A stretch of DNA of 64,000 bases. Source: Chrysomallon squamiferum (taxonomy: Eukaryota > Mollusca > Gastropoda > Neomphalida > Peltospiridae). The stretch is from NCBI GenBank assembly GCA_012295275.1, contig CM022666.1, positions 8,315,765 through 8,379,764 on the forward strand, given 5' to 3'. Below, in pieces: positions 25,747 to 38,999 of the stretch; positions within the stretch are counted from its first letter, which is position 1; each line of letters begins with the position of its first letter. Both the position numbers and the translations under genes were made by a program. Below the pieces are notes generated by a model. It worked only from the letters and a program-made list of their open reading frames with translations. It was not told the origin of the DNA and ran no database searches.

Positions 25747-26375
25747 TTCAATGTTTCTAATAGCAACTGTATGGGGTAATTGTATTTTTTGTGTTGTAGT
25801 TATTTTAATTATATTTATGTGTCTAAATTCTTCTACGTAATAAAAACCAAGGAGGTAAATAAATAAATAAAAACGAGAAGTTTACAGCCAGAGTTTATGA
25901 AGCAGTTGATTTCCTTATAGGTTAAAATCAGTTACTTGTCTTATTACAGTTATTTTTATTACCAAACGAAGAGGAGAGCTATAATTACCCAGCAGTACGC
26001 ATGCGCATGAATAACTTTATCGCGCGTATAAATAGACACGCTGAGCGTTGTATCAGCTTTTATAGCAGTATCTGAAAAGCAGACGTTAGGCTTTTAGGCG
26101 CGTTCACGACCTGTGGAAAAGGGTGTGGAGCTGATTTTTAATTTGTGAAAAATAAAAACATTGCGGTCATCGATTATTGCAAGAAAACGATCGAAAAGGT
26201 AAATATATTTGAATTTTGCGTTAGAATTAATTATACTCTTTGTCCTATTTTCGTCGGCTATGTTAACAAAGACTTCAGACTGTTGTTAGTTGCGGTAGTT
26301 GCATTTGTCACCAATATTGTAGAAGAAACAGTTGTTGTTGTACCAGCAGTTCTGGGGATTATGCAAATGAGATAG
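25454..26375 (+). promoter_or_regulatory. 5' module type P1 (relic unit upstream of TNF copy 3)
   Basis: It contains the conserved open-frame segment (25498-25640), (ATT)n at 25704-25747 and an NRF-1-like palindrome ACGCATGCGCATG at about 25997. A canonical TATAAATAG at 26027-26035 is followed ~30 bases later by GTTGTATCAGC, a likely start region. The putative 5'UTR exon ends CGAAAAG|GTAAAT at 26198, and an ATGCAAAT octamer is at 26361-26368. This is the P1 copy with the best TATA box, yet the unit behind it has no exon 1 of its own. Confidence 0.5.
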
Positions 26376-26770
26376 TCATGGTAACGAGAAGGATACTTGT
26401 AATCACAAAGTGTTGCACACATTGCAATCTCGAATATACAAAAACTAAGTAGACACGTAGAAGTAGTAGTAGTAGTGGTAGTAGTAGCAGTAGTAGCAGT
26501 AGTAGCAGTAGTAGTAGTGGTAGTAGTAATAGTAGAAGTAGTAGTAGGTATATTAGTGGAATTGTTGTAACAGTGTGGTTACCATAGTAGAAAAGTGATT
26601 TTTAATAAAGATAGTTCACTGAAGAGACGATCAATCATCAATTAACCAGGAATAAAAACTCTTACATTTTTGTTTTAATCGTTCACGGATGACTAGAAAA
26701 ATTTCTTTCTTCCTCCTAAACTTTAATCACAATTGTTATCTACGTGTACATCAAGACAAAATATTTTGCT

Positions 26771-27230
26771 TGTTTTTCTTTTGTTCATTATGCACGACAC
26801 GACTAACATTACAAAGTAAAATGAAAATTTATTTAATTTTTAATTTTTTTTAAATTTTTGTTTTGTTTTTTTGGTATCATTTTGGTTTTTGTTCTTTATC
26901 TGAATTTTAAATGTTCACTCTTTAGTTTTACTACCAGTGTCGTTGGTTATTTCGAGGCACACGCACACACACGCACAGAGAAAGACAACCACACATGTTA
27001 CATAACCATTATTAATTGTTAAAATGTATCACAACTGTAGCAGTATTAAATGAGAGAAAGTTTTTCAGATTATCTAACAGTGTTGAATATAATCAAAAAG
27101 CAATTATAAACTTCATAACTTGAAATGCTCTTTAATGTGAAACTAATATGAAGAATAATTTAACAAACTTTACGTTTCATTTTACTTTGTAATGTTAGTC
27201 ATGTCGTGCATAATGAACAAAAGAAAAACA
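26771..27230. repeat. Inverted segment flanked by 56-bp inverted repeats
   Basis: Bases 26771-26826 recur as the reverse complement at 27175-27230 with few differences. The interior is the reverse complement of sequence that runs in direct orientation at about 3680-4060 and 28920-29290. It includes the (GT)n tract, which appears here as (CA)n. Beyond 27231 the direct order resumes with pre-exon 1 sequence. Confidence 0.75.
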
Positions 27231-28056
27231 GTTCATATCATTCCTTTATTAACAAATTAATCTTTGAAAACTTTAAAACGAAACTGGAAATGTTCTTTAG
27301 TAGAAAAATGAAAGTAAATAATTAGTACATATATAAGTACAACAAAAATAAATAAATCAATCTAATAATAATAATTACAATAATAAATCAAAATTATTTA
27401 AATAAAAGATAATTTCTGTGGAAACCGGCAAATGGCACACTTTAACGTCTTTTTACGTACCAGCTGACAAAGAACTGTTTTGTATGTAATATCCAGTTTA
27501 TTCAGATATCAAATATCAGGTATGTCGAGAAGTGGTAATGGCTACATATCAAATTCAGTCTGTTAAATATGACATAAGCAGTATATCTAAATAACAGACG
27601 CGATGAAATGGATTTCTATTTATTTTTATTTTTGTCTTTTTGTCTCTCTGTTTTGTTTTCTGTGTAATGCATCCAGAACGTGAAATTAGATTAATATCCT
27701 TGTCTCTGTCGTTGTTCATATATATATGTAGTTTCTTATGGAATAAAACATTGATCTATTGGAATAAATAAATAAATAAGTAAGTTATGAATGTATTCAT
27801 CTTTGTTCATTTAAAAAAATAAACTATCTCGACTGAACAGTTTATCACAGTTGAAGGGACATAACTCGTGAAATCATGTTTCTAAATTAATAGATACTGT
27901 TTATGTATGTATATTAGAATGTATGTATTCGTCAGTGTGTGCATGTGTGTATGTGTGTGTGTGTGTGTGTATGTCTGTGTCTGTGTACATATATATGTGT
28001 GTGTGTGTGTTTGTGTGTTTGTGTTTTCATTCGTCATTAATGTAAGCATCCATTCT
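27231..28056. other. Relic of TNF pre-exon 1 region and spacer
   Basis: 27231-27420 matches the last 190 bases before exon 1 in other units. It then jumps at 'GAAACCGGCAAATGG' to a short piece of intron 1-type sequence, so exon 1 has been deleted. From 27550 on it is non-coding, with a 'GGGACATAACTC' spacer segment near 27857 and GT-rich sequence at 27930-28025. Confidence 0.6.
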
Positions 28057-28515
28057 TTGAGAAGCCAGTCCTAGCGGTAAAACGGGTCTGAGGGCGGAGA
28101 TATTTATGGATGACTTGTCTCTAAAAGGTTTAGTCACGTGATATCATTAGGCTGCTAGCGGGACTGGCGTTTTGCTTTACGGTCCGATTTGAGGATAGCT
28201 TTCGTAATCTCTAAAAAGGTACGTGTTTTATTGTTAATTTCTTGTAAACAAAAACAAATTTTAAAAAACAAAACTATTTCAGGCATCGATTATTGTATGA
28301 AAACGATCGATTAGGTAAATATATTTGAATTTTGCGTTAGAATTAATTATACTCTTGCGTTAGAATTAATTATACTCTTTGTCAGATTTTCGTCGGCTAT
28401 GTTAACAAAGACTTCACACTGTTGTTAGTTGCGGTAGTTGCATTTGTCACTAATATTGTAGAAGAAACAATTGTTGTTGTACCAGCAGTTCTGGGGATTA
28501 TGCAAATGAGATAGT
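28057..28515 (+). promoter_or_regulatory. 5' module type P2 of TNF copy 3
   Basis: It begins abruptly inside the module. A CACGTG E-box lies at 28135-28140 and a donor AAAAAG|GTACGT follows near 28218. A 32-nt putative non-coding exon is at 28283-28314, with good acceptor (tatttcag) and donor (GATTAG|GTAAAT). An ATGCAAAT octamer is at 28500-28507. It is the nearest 5' module to copy 3 exon 1. Confidence 0.5.
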
Positions 28516-29825
28516 CATGGTAACGAGAAAGATACTTGTAATCATAAAGTATTGCACACATTGCAATCTCGAATATACAAAAACTAAGTAGACACGTAGA
28601 AGTAGTAGTAGTAGTGGTAGTAGTAGCAGTAGTACTAGTGGTAGTAGTAATAGTAGAAGTAGTAGTAGGTATATTAGTGGAATTGTTGTAACAGTGTGGT
28701 TACCATAGTAGAAAAGTGATTTTTAATAAAAATAGTTCACTGAAGAGACGATCAATCATCAATTAACCAGGAATAAAAAATCTGACATTTTTGTTTTAAT
28801 CGTTCACGGATGACTAGAAAAATTTCTTTCTTCCTCTTAAACTTTAATCACAATTGTTATCTACGTGTACTTCAAGACAAAATATTATTGCTTGTTTTTC
28901 TTTTGTTCATTATGCACGACACGACTAACATTACAAAGTAAAATAAAACGTAAAGTTTGTTAAATTATTCGGCATATTAGTTTGACATTAAAGAGCATTT
29001 CAAGTTATGAAGTTTATAATTGCTTTTTGAGTATATTCAACACTGTTAGATAATCTGAAAAACTTTCTCTCATTTAATACTGCTACAGTTGTGATACATT
29101 TTAACAATTAATAATGGTTATGTAACATGTGTGGTTGTCTTTCTCTGTGCGTGTGTGTGCGTGTGTGTGTGTGCGTGTGTGTGTGCTTGTGCCTCGAAAT
29201 AACCAACGACACTGGTAGTAAATTATAAGAGGAACATTTAAAATTCAGTTAAAGAAAAAATCAAAATGATACCAAAAAAAAAAAAAAAAAAAAATTAAAA
29301 AAATTTAAAATTAAATAAATAAAACGAAAAACAAAACAAAACGAAAAAAACAACAACAAGAAAACATAATAATAATAAAAATAAAATAAATAATACATGT
29401 CGTAATTAAAGGAAATTTAAAAATGGAGTTCCTGGACGGGTGTATGATGTCACTTCTGTGTTATTTTTCCTTTGAATTGTGAAACTTATTCAATTTAAAG
29501 TCTGAGTGATCAAACACACGTAATAATATAGCAGATAATATTTATTTAATCTCTGTTTATTTATTATTTTATTTGTAGTATATTTAGTTATGTATTCATT
29601 CATTTTGTTTAATATTTCATTATTCAACTTGTTTAAGATCTGTGAAGCGAGCTTTGTTTACTTTCCGTGTCTGTTTTTCTACAGTTCAGTATAGTTTAGC
29701 ATTTGAAAGGTTGCTTTCCACTCATGTTCATTATCACTATGTTTTATTTTTTTGACGATGGAAACTAAAATTTCGGTGATTTGTATTTTTATTTTTTGTT
29801 TTGTTGTTTCTTCTTCTTCATCTTC

Positions 29826-29861
<36 letters not shown>

Positions 29862-30676
29862 TTATTATTATTATTGTTATTTTAATTATTATTTATTTAT
29901 TTGTTTATTATTGCTGTTATTATTATTATTTTAATTATTATTTATTTACTTGTTGAAACTCGCCAGTAGTTCACGATTGAATGAAACAAATTATTTTTAT
30001 TTGTTTATGTATTCATTCATTTTGTTTAATATTTCATTATTCAACTTGTTTAAGATCTGTGAAGCGAGCTTTGTTTACTTTCCGTGTCTGTTTTTCTACA
30101 GTTCAGTATAGTTTAGCATTTGAAAGGTCGCTTTCCACTCATGTTCATTATCACTGTTTGTTATTTTTTTGAAAATGGAAACTAAAATTTCGGTGATATT
30201 TTTTCATTTTATTTTTTTGGAATGAAACAAATTATTTTTATTTATTTACTTATTTGATGTTTATTTATTTATTTATTCATTCATTTTGTTTAAAATTTCA
30301 TTATTCAACTTGTTTAAAATCTATGATGCGAGCTTTAAAAATTGTCTACTTAAATTCATTTGTATAAGTGAAGTGAGCTTTTGATTTTGTCTACTTAAAC
30401 CATTAGTTTATATCATTCCTTTATTAGCAAATTAATCTTTTAAAACTTTATAAACTAAACTGGAAATGTTGTTTAGTAGAAAAATGAAAGTAAATAATTA
30501 GTACATATATAAGTACAACACAGCAATAAATAAATAAATCTAATAATAATAATTACAATAATAAATCAAAATTATTTAAATAAAAAGATAATTTGTGTGT
30601 GTGTTTATATGGGTGCGAGTGTGCGTGCGCGAATGTTACACATTCAGTTTTGTCCAAGTTTTTATTTTGTTTTCAG
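28516..30676. other. Region between P2 module and exon 1 of TNF copy 3
   Basis: It contains AGT repeats (28595-28665), GT-rich sequence (29150-29190), poly(A) near 29273-29295 and (TTC)n at about 29808-29870. Two copies of the 'ttcattcattttgtttaat' segment (29600 and 30010) and a third diverged one (30270) repeat the arrangement in copy 1. It ends at acceptor ttttcag (30676). Confidence 0.6.
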
Positions 30677-30717
30677 TGTATTTTATTTTGCTGCGACTGA
30701 TGTCACCGTATGAGAAA

Positions 30718-33175
30718 ATGTCGTCAGCGTATTCTGGCCTGACCTTTGACAGGGAAAGCAAACATCACTACGACCTCACCAAAGTGATTCCGCAGAAGAA
30801 ACGAATTTCCACTTTCGGTTTAAAGCGTCGCTTCATTCCAATTTACCTGTGTATAATCATCAGTTCCCTTGCCATTTCCCTTTCCCTTTTTGGTTTTATC
30901 AAGGACTATTGCTTCAAAAATGCCGTGAACAAGAAATTAGAAGTCGCCTGCATTCCATGTGCGTACCTGCTAACAACGCAATTTCGGGAAGACGATCCAG
31001 ATGTAGAAATAATCATCAAAGATGGAAGAAAGACCTGCTGCGCACGCACACCTGCACGGATGCAACAGATGATTAATGAGGTGAGTTGGGATTTGCTAAC
31101 TGGGTATAGATCATTGTAGGTATATAACTGTATTCGCTGCTAGTTCTAGTATTGGTATTATTACAGCTGATCCTACTACTACTACTACTTAAAAGGAAAT
31201 ACCATGCAACAGCAAACACTACTGTATTACTACTGCTGTTACAACAATCCTCATTACTGTTGCAACAACAACTACTAATTACTGTAACACCATTGCAACA
31301 ATTACAACGTCTACTAAGTTAACAGGTATAAAATATACTGTGAAAGTGGACTAGAGGGATTTTAAAAATGATTATTAACTATAAACAATGGTCATACATA
31401 TTAAATATATTTAAAATCAAATAAAATATCAAAAATATCAAAATATCAAAAATACAAAGAAAGAAAATGTACGATGTTGGGTATCAGACTTCAAGCAAAC
31501 CAACAAAAAGAAGGAAAAAATAATGAAAAGAAAAAATAATAATAACAACAAATAATGAAAGAAAGAGAAAAACAAAATAGGAAAGTCCTATTCAGAATGA
31601 TATACATCTAAAAAGCAAAGAAAGACAAACACAGGCACCTGGGTTGTATTGCTTTGTCCAAGGAATAAAACTTCAGAAAAAGAAAAAAACATTGTTTGTG
31701 ATTTTAACCATTTAGAAGAAAAAAACATTGACAATTTAATTTAAATAAATTTTGGGATTTGTCTTACTGGTCATTGAAGAGTAAAAAAACTAAATACAAA
31801 ATCCCCTCCAGATTCCCTCAGATCTCCAAAATGGCTCATGAAGTTATGTGTACCAGTGAATGAAATCAAATGCATATTTGTTATTGATATTAGAAATTCT
31901 TGACTGATAAAATTATTGTGAATTTCGTTTCCAACGAATATATCAAGATGCTATGATGAACTTTGATCTGTATGAATTTGATCAAATATGATACTTAAAT
32001 GTTCTTTGATTGTCGACTCATGAATAATTAATTATGACTTTCTTTCCCAAAACAAGCAAATATCAATCAGGATATTTAGATTATGTTCCCAGGACAAGCG
32101 TGCTTGGACCCTCTTGGATAGAAAATCACAGGTAAGATGGTCGACTGATTGACAGACTTTGGAAACCGACAAATGGAAAAGTCATCCAGTCAGAAGGGTC
32201 GTGAGTGATTTGAAACATTATCTGCCATATCTGAAAAGCAAAAGTGAAAGTAAATAAAATATTCATCATGGAAAAAAGATATAATTTTGTTGTTCTTTGT
32301 TCTTTTTTTCCTCACATAAGAAAACCTTTTTTTCATTTAATTAAAAAAAAAAAAAATATTTATTGATTTATATTATTTATTTTTATTTGCAAAATAATTT
32401 TAAAAAAACAAAATAGAAAAGAAAAAACAAGAACAAACAAAGAACAAAACTTCTATCACTTTGTCTTGCTGTGTATATGAACACATTAATACTGTTGATT
32501 CAATGACAAAGCATGTGTTTAATATTTTGTTTATTGCTGTTATTTAATGTGTTACATGTTTTTAAATAAAAAAATATTTTTTGAGTTTTTTATTTTATAT
32601 TATCTGAAATGGTGTCTTTTTCTTTTTTCTATATATTTTTTTTTAAATTGATTTTCTTTTTCACTTTAGGCTTTTAACAGAAGAATTGCACAGCTGCAAG
32701 ATAAAGGTATCTATCTTTGTTGCTGATTTCTACACTTGTTATAGAGTAGGGTTCTGGTAATTTCGTTGTTAATGTTTAATTTTAAATCTATTTGTCCTTT
32801 TAAATACTGAACACTAAATGGCTATGCCTGAGGTTTATGTAAAGTAAAACTGCAAAAACAGAACAAAAAGAAAATAAACTAAACAAAAAAGTTAAGAAGA
32901 AGAAGAAGTAGCAGTAGAAAAAAAAAAGAAGATCAAATAACATTATAAAATTATCTATTTAGTTATATGTTTGTTTGTTTGTTTACTAGTTTGTTTGTTC
33001 ATTCATTAATTGATTCTTTCACCAACAGAAGTACTGAAAGACATTTGTGTACCATTTATTTATTTGTTTATTTCTTCCTTTCTTTAACGTCTTTCTTTCT
33101 TTCTTTGTTTATTTACCTGTTTATTTTTTTATTTTTTATTTTCATTCAATCATTAATTCATTTATTCAATAATTC

Positions 33176-33235
<60 letters not shown>

Positions 33236-35402
33236 TGTTAATATTTTAATTATTTTAATTATTATTTATTTGTTTATTCAAACTCGGTAATAGTATTTAA
33301 AATATTTGTTTAATTTTTATTATAACTTTTTATTTATTTATTTATTTATTTATTTATTTGTTTGTTTGTTTGTTTTTTTTGTTTATTTATTAGTTGAAGG
33401 ATGTGTAAGTTGTCCAAACATTGCAAACATACAAATTAAGTCTATATCAGGCTTGTGTTTATCTGCTCGGTCTACTTTGCCATCAGGTCAAGGTACTGGT
33501 TTACAGTGTAACAATATCGTGTCTCAGGAGAGTACTACGATATCTCATGACTTGATAGGTTCAAAGTCCATACTTCAAATGATTTCTCACCTAGACGTAA
33601 AAAAGTTGGAAAAATAAATAAATAAATAAATAAACTAAAACGATGATGTGCCCACGGTCATAGTGACAGCAGTCCACAGTTTGTTAGTAACATTTGTCTG
33701 CAGTGGGTATATCGTCTTCACAAACACGATATAATGTTATAAAAATCATGTCTCAGAAGATTTATTTAGGTTCAAAGTCGTTGGTTGTTCATTTGTCATA
33801 GATGCACAAACACGATATAATGTTATAAAAAGATTTATTTACGTTGGTTGTTACATAGATGGTTATTGTTATGTATGAGAATGTAGCAGCCATGTTTGAA
33901 GGAGACATGTTTTGATATAGCAACGGATGTCATGTTGTGATTGCTGATGGCCACCCTTTCCTGTTGAATACTGACGATAAGACAACACTGATCAACAGCT
34001 TCGTGCTTTGCAGTCGGCCTACAATATCTACATGGACGGCACCTTTTCTTCGTGACCTGAGATTAAGTTTACATTCTTCATGCCAGAACCGGTTCATCCA
34101 CATACGCGCTAGTACACGCCTGGGGCTTGCAGTGCAGTACAAGGAAGCTCCTCCCATCCGGCAGTGGATCCGCAGGGCTGCCGGACTAACTCTACTATCA
34201 CGAGAAAATTCAGGACGCATGCATTGAAACCATGAAGCTGACACCAAATGTTCCTCGTTCATTGACTGGATTGATGATGATGCTCGCTTCCCCCTGCCGA
34301 TCTGGAACCACCATGAGACCAATGGACCACGCACCAACAACAATCTGGAAGGATTCCACAGCCGGCTCAACAAAGCAATGCCCCACTACCACCCGAACAT
34401 CTGTCCACTTGTGGACATTAAGAAGATCGAGTGTGCAGCAGAACCAAGATTTCCCAGATTGACTTTGGAGCTGTTCCTCCATCCCGCAAACGTGTGTACA
34501 CAGAGATGGAAAACAGACTCAAACATCAATTGCAGCAGAGAGTCACAACGCTCCTTCAGTTCTTAGATGCTGTAGGCTATCAACTGAAACTTAAGTGATG
34601 AAATTATCTGGATGAACTAAAATGTATAAATAATTATAAGCCTTTGTTTCATTTATTTATTGCCGGTAAACATACAATATACAACAATGTGGAATCATAC
34701 CATTTTTATCCGGGTACCGGGCAGAGGATTCAGTGTGCACCAAACCTTGACTTGTGTTGTTATAAACTGTATGACAAATAACCATATGACTGATGGGAGG
34801 TAGTCATATATATTATAGTTGTTGTTGTTGTTGTTGTCATTATTATGATTATTATTATTAATTTTACATCATATAATATTATCTATATCTTACTGTATTG
34901 TGTGTGTGTGTGAATAAAACCATATTTGATAACATAATGTCATACCGTATACTATATCAAACCATATTAACACACCATATAATCTAATATTCTTCTTTTT
35001 ATTTCCTTTCAGGTGAACAACAGAAACAGATAAAAAATAACCCTCTCAGTGTCCTCAAAGGGAGCTGCGGTGAACAACAATCGACTCAGTATCACTGAAG
35101 CAGGTTTCTACTACATTTACAGCCAGGTTTACTTCAGAATCTTTGTAGGCAACGGCACGAAGCTGCCAAACGTCCTGGGTCACCAGGTTTTCCGCTACAG
35201 CGTCAACGTTCCCAACGACGGAATAGAACACCTGCTGCAGACAGCACATACCACCACGGAAGATAAAAATCGCGACGTCTATCATCACAGCAGCTACGTA
35301 GAGGGGGTGTTTAAGCTTGATGTCGGAGACAAGCTGTTTGTAAAGATATCCCATCCGTTACTTATTAATCGTGATCCTAACCTGACCGTTTTGGGGTCAT
35401 GA
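30718..35402 (+). pseudogene. TNF superfamily ligand, copy 3 (TNF exon broken)
   Basis: Exon 1 (30718-31080, 121 codons) and exon 2 (32670-32706) are intact. Exon 1 is class I like copy 1, with a Tyr to Asp change before the CC pair. Exon 3 (from 35013) has three lesions. There is a 12-nt in-frame deletion that removes the conserved Trp region, an extra G in GGGAGC (about 35060) that shifts the frame, and a lost G plus a TGA stop (35400-35402) that removes VIKLNG. Between the lesions the domain still reads well (GFYYIYSQVYFR, GVFKLDVGDKLFVKIS). The sequon is lost (NNN-R). As it stands it could at most give a membrane stub without the receptor-binding domain. Confidence 0.8.
33900..34610 (+). 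pseudogene. MULE transposase relic, copy 3 (internally deleted)
   Basis: Homologous to the relics in copies 1 and 2, but the left part is missing and the middle has lost ~200 bases. 'CTAGTACACGCC' joins directly to 'TGGGGCTTGCAGTGCAG'. The 3' stretch with 'NNLEGFHSRLNKAMPHYHPNI' is retained. Upstream intron sequence (33040-33900) differs from the other copies and is TTTA/ATT-rich, with (ATT)n at 33180-33235. Confidence 0.7.
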
Positions 35403-35762
35403 AATTTAATTGGTAAACCATTAAATAAATAAGTAAATATTTAAATAAGTAAATAAATAAATAAATAAATAAGTAAATATTTAAATAAGTAAATAAGTAA
35501 ATAAATAATAAATAATAGTAAAAATGATATTAAGACTTCCAAAACCTCATCAAGAAAATTATAGAGCTACTTTAACTGGGAAATAATGCCACATTTATAA
35601 GGTCAAGGTCGTCCATGCAGTGAAATGATTGGTGTAACAGTTCAAGCGTAAAGAGCTGTTTGCAGTGTTTTGTTGTTTTTTCCGCTTGTCGACGTTACAA
35701 GTTTTGTGTTGTAATTTTTATTTTATTAAACTTACATTTATATTTTTTAAATAAAAAATTGT

Positions 35763-35807
<45 letters not shown>

Positions 35808-35893
35808 TAAAAAATCGTCAATTTCGGTATGAGGCATAGGCCTAATTTATATTTTATTAAATTTATATTGATATTTTTTTAAATAAAAAATTG

Positions 35894-35944
<51 letters not shown>

Positions 35945-36361
35945 TAATGAAAAAAAAACCCATTGTAATAAAGTAAATATTAATGTGTCAAAGATGATTT
36001 CAGATATTCACCTGTTTCAGATATTATCCTTGTCTGCATTGGTTTATGTATTAAGATCGTATGTAAACAGTTTCACATATATTTTAAGTTCTCTTGATGT
36101 CAAATACTTTATGTGTAGTGGTCGTCTTAACGTTTTATTGTTATAAATTTCAATACTGTCATAGAAAATAGATACAAACGATACCTGTCTATCTCTATCT
36201 ATCTACACACACACACACACGGACACACACACACACACACACAGACACACACACACAGACACACAGGAAAATAAATTATTCTTTTTATCTTCAATGCAGG
36301 GACAGATCTAATCACCTCTGCAGGGAAGTATCGATATATTTTATTACCTTATTAACAAATT

Positions 36362-36409
<48 letters not shown>

Positions 36410-36704
36410 TAATAATAATAAAAAATATATATAAACAAATAAAATGAAATTAGAATAAAAATAGAAATAAACAGAAAACAAAAATAAAAATAATAAAAAA
36501 TGTAAATTGTTATTACTTTAGTTCATGGTTCAAATCATAATTTTTCTCGTTATGAAAACATTTTCACAAAACAAAAAACAAAAAAATAAATAAATCAAAA
36601 AAATTAATAATAAATAAATAAATAAATAAAAGTAATAATAATAATAACAATAATAATAACAATAATAACAATAATAATAATATTAATAATAAAACTACTA
36701 CTAC

Positions 36705-36739
<35 letters not shown>

Positions 36740-37008
36740 TATTTATTTTATATCCGTTTTAAGAACACCATGACATTTAATATAACTCACACAACAAATA
36801 TGACTTTGAGAGGCGACGTTAAAACTACACGCATGAAAAACGCTATCAATACAACGCAGGTGTTTGTATTTGTTTGTTAGAAACGAGACTTGGACTTCGT
36901 TCAAAATGTTATCTCACCTTGAAATGTGCTGTGTTGTTGTCAGATAATACCTGGGTTTTTCCTTGGCAAGTCAAAAGATCAGTTACGTAAGATACCTGTA
37001 CAGGTAAG

Positions 37009-37018
37009 GGGATTTTCC
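37009..37018 (+). promoter_or_regulatory. kappaB-like site upstream of TNF copy 4
   Basis: GGGATTTTCC is identical to the site at 10860 and is preceded by the same CAG|GTAAGG-like string. It lies in the third copy of spacer block B. Confidence 0.5.
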
Positions 37019-37639
37019 AGCTACAATAAACTTCCAAGGGATGATCACATTAAAAAGTGATGCCTCTTTGATGCGATACTAGAAGCTATCGAACAAGTAT
37101 TCCTTGTTCCAGTTTTCTTTTTTTTTAAATTAAAGTTGCTTTAATCAACTGGTTTTTAAATGTATCTGTAAAAATGTATTTTTAATATAACCATGCAGAT
37201 ATATCAATCAGGTAAAAAAAGCTCTGTTGTGAAATGCCCCATAGTTTTTGTTTTTATTCCTTGTAAATTATTTTTGTAAATCATGTTTTGTAAACTGTAC
37301 CATTGACAATAAAATTAAAGTAAAAATAAAGAATTAAAAATCAAAAAAATTTACCTGGTTTTGATTATGTTGTTCTGTATTAAATTCTGCATATGCTGAT
37401 TATATTGATTTATAATGCTTTTAAATGCTTTTAAATGCTTTGATTTTTCCGACGTTTTTGTTCTATTGATTTCTAATTGCATTTGTTTTTAAATTATCAC
37501 TGCGTTTTAAAAACAGTTTAGAGTTTTGCAATCTGTTTATCAGAATAATACGATGATTGTAAATGCTTTAATCTGTTATTATTATGCAACCATTTAGATA
37601 GTTTCTTGTCTGAGTTTTATTAACACAGGCCCGATCCTG

Positions 37640-37656
37640 TCGTTAACGACGTCGTT
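37640..37656. other. Overlapping perfect palindromes, second copy
   Basis: TCGTTAACGA and AACGACGTCGTT overlap exactly as at 11567-11583, in homologous spacer sequence. Confidence 0.5.
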
Positions 37657-38849
37657 TATTAAAGTATTCTGTAACCAAGCACGACATGCTCTGCGCATTC
37701 TGCGTACTTCATGAAAAATAAAAATTTAAAAAACGAAAGCTAATAATCTCTAGCATCATCTACTAACAGTTCCCGGTTATGAAATTTTGGTCTTCGTTTT
37801 TTGGACAATATTCTTTAATTTGTCAGCCATGATTACTTTGTAAAAGACTATTAGTCCATGAGATAAGACAAATTTTGATACCAAACAGATCCAATATGTA
37901 TATGGGTAAAATAGATCCAATAAGTATATGGGGGGGGGAAACATTTGACTAAATTTATCTGGTTTTGTTTATGTTGTTCTATATAAAATTCTGCAGATGC
38001 TGATTTATAGTTATTTATAATGCATTTACTAAAATCAGTAAATAAATGCGGAATTTTCCGACTGTATATTCGACAAATGAGCTGTTTCACAGCATATCAT
38101 GAACATTTATCTTTTGTCTGTGTCAGAAAAGCTTTTCAGATTTAAGCAGAGGGAGTTAATGTAATCAGAATGTTATTAATATTATAACACTGTCATAATG
38201 AAACATTTAAGTAAAAACAATAAACAGGATAAAACACCCACTGCACTTTAAACAACAAGCGGACAAGTAAACACTGGTTAAAAACTGCCTACGTCACAGT
38301 TAACAGAAACAGACAGTCTATAATCCGATCTACCAACACAGTGAACAATTTAAAATGTAAAACACACGACAGAAGTTTCATAAATTATTACGGTACAAAG
38401 AAATATATAAATTAAACACATAACAAAGAAATATCCAGAGGTGATTACGTAACCGATTAAGAAAAGTTTTAATAAAAGGCTGAGTAATGCAGATGTTAAA
38501 CCCTGCAACAGTCGCGCGCGCTGACCTGTCAGAAAGCGTGCCCGTCGTAGACGTACTTCACAACAGCTTGCTCTTATTAACACGATAATTTCTTTCAAGT
38601 TTCAAGACGTTAAACAGTCAAATTTAATCAAACCTACGAACATCTCACGTGTAGTAAACAAAATAACGACACTGTGATTCTCTTTACTACATCAGACTTC
38701 AAACGACATCGTAACAATCAGTAAACAACACTTTCGGCTAACAGTCGGTAACTCAGTCGTTATGTTGTCGTTCGAGTCATTATATGAGTCGTTATCATCT
38801 CACGACCGACATCTTCGGGAATATGGCCCCTGAAGTGTTATAAAAGGTA

Positions 38850-38899
<50 letters not shown>

Positions 38900-38999
38900 C
38901 GCAAGAACGCGCGCGCGCGCGTTACTATAGCATCTAAAATTACAGGTGATAAACAGAATCTGAGGCTGCAGGAAAAAGAGAAGGTGGTAATGGTAGTCT

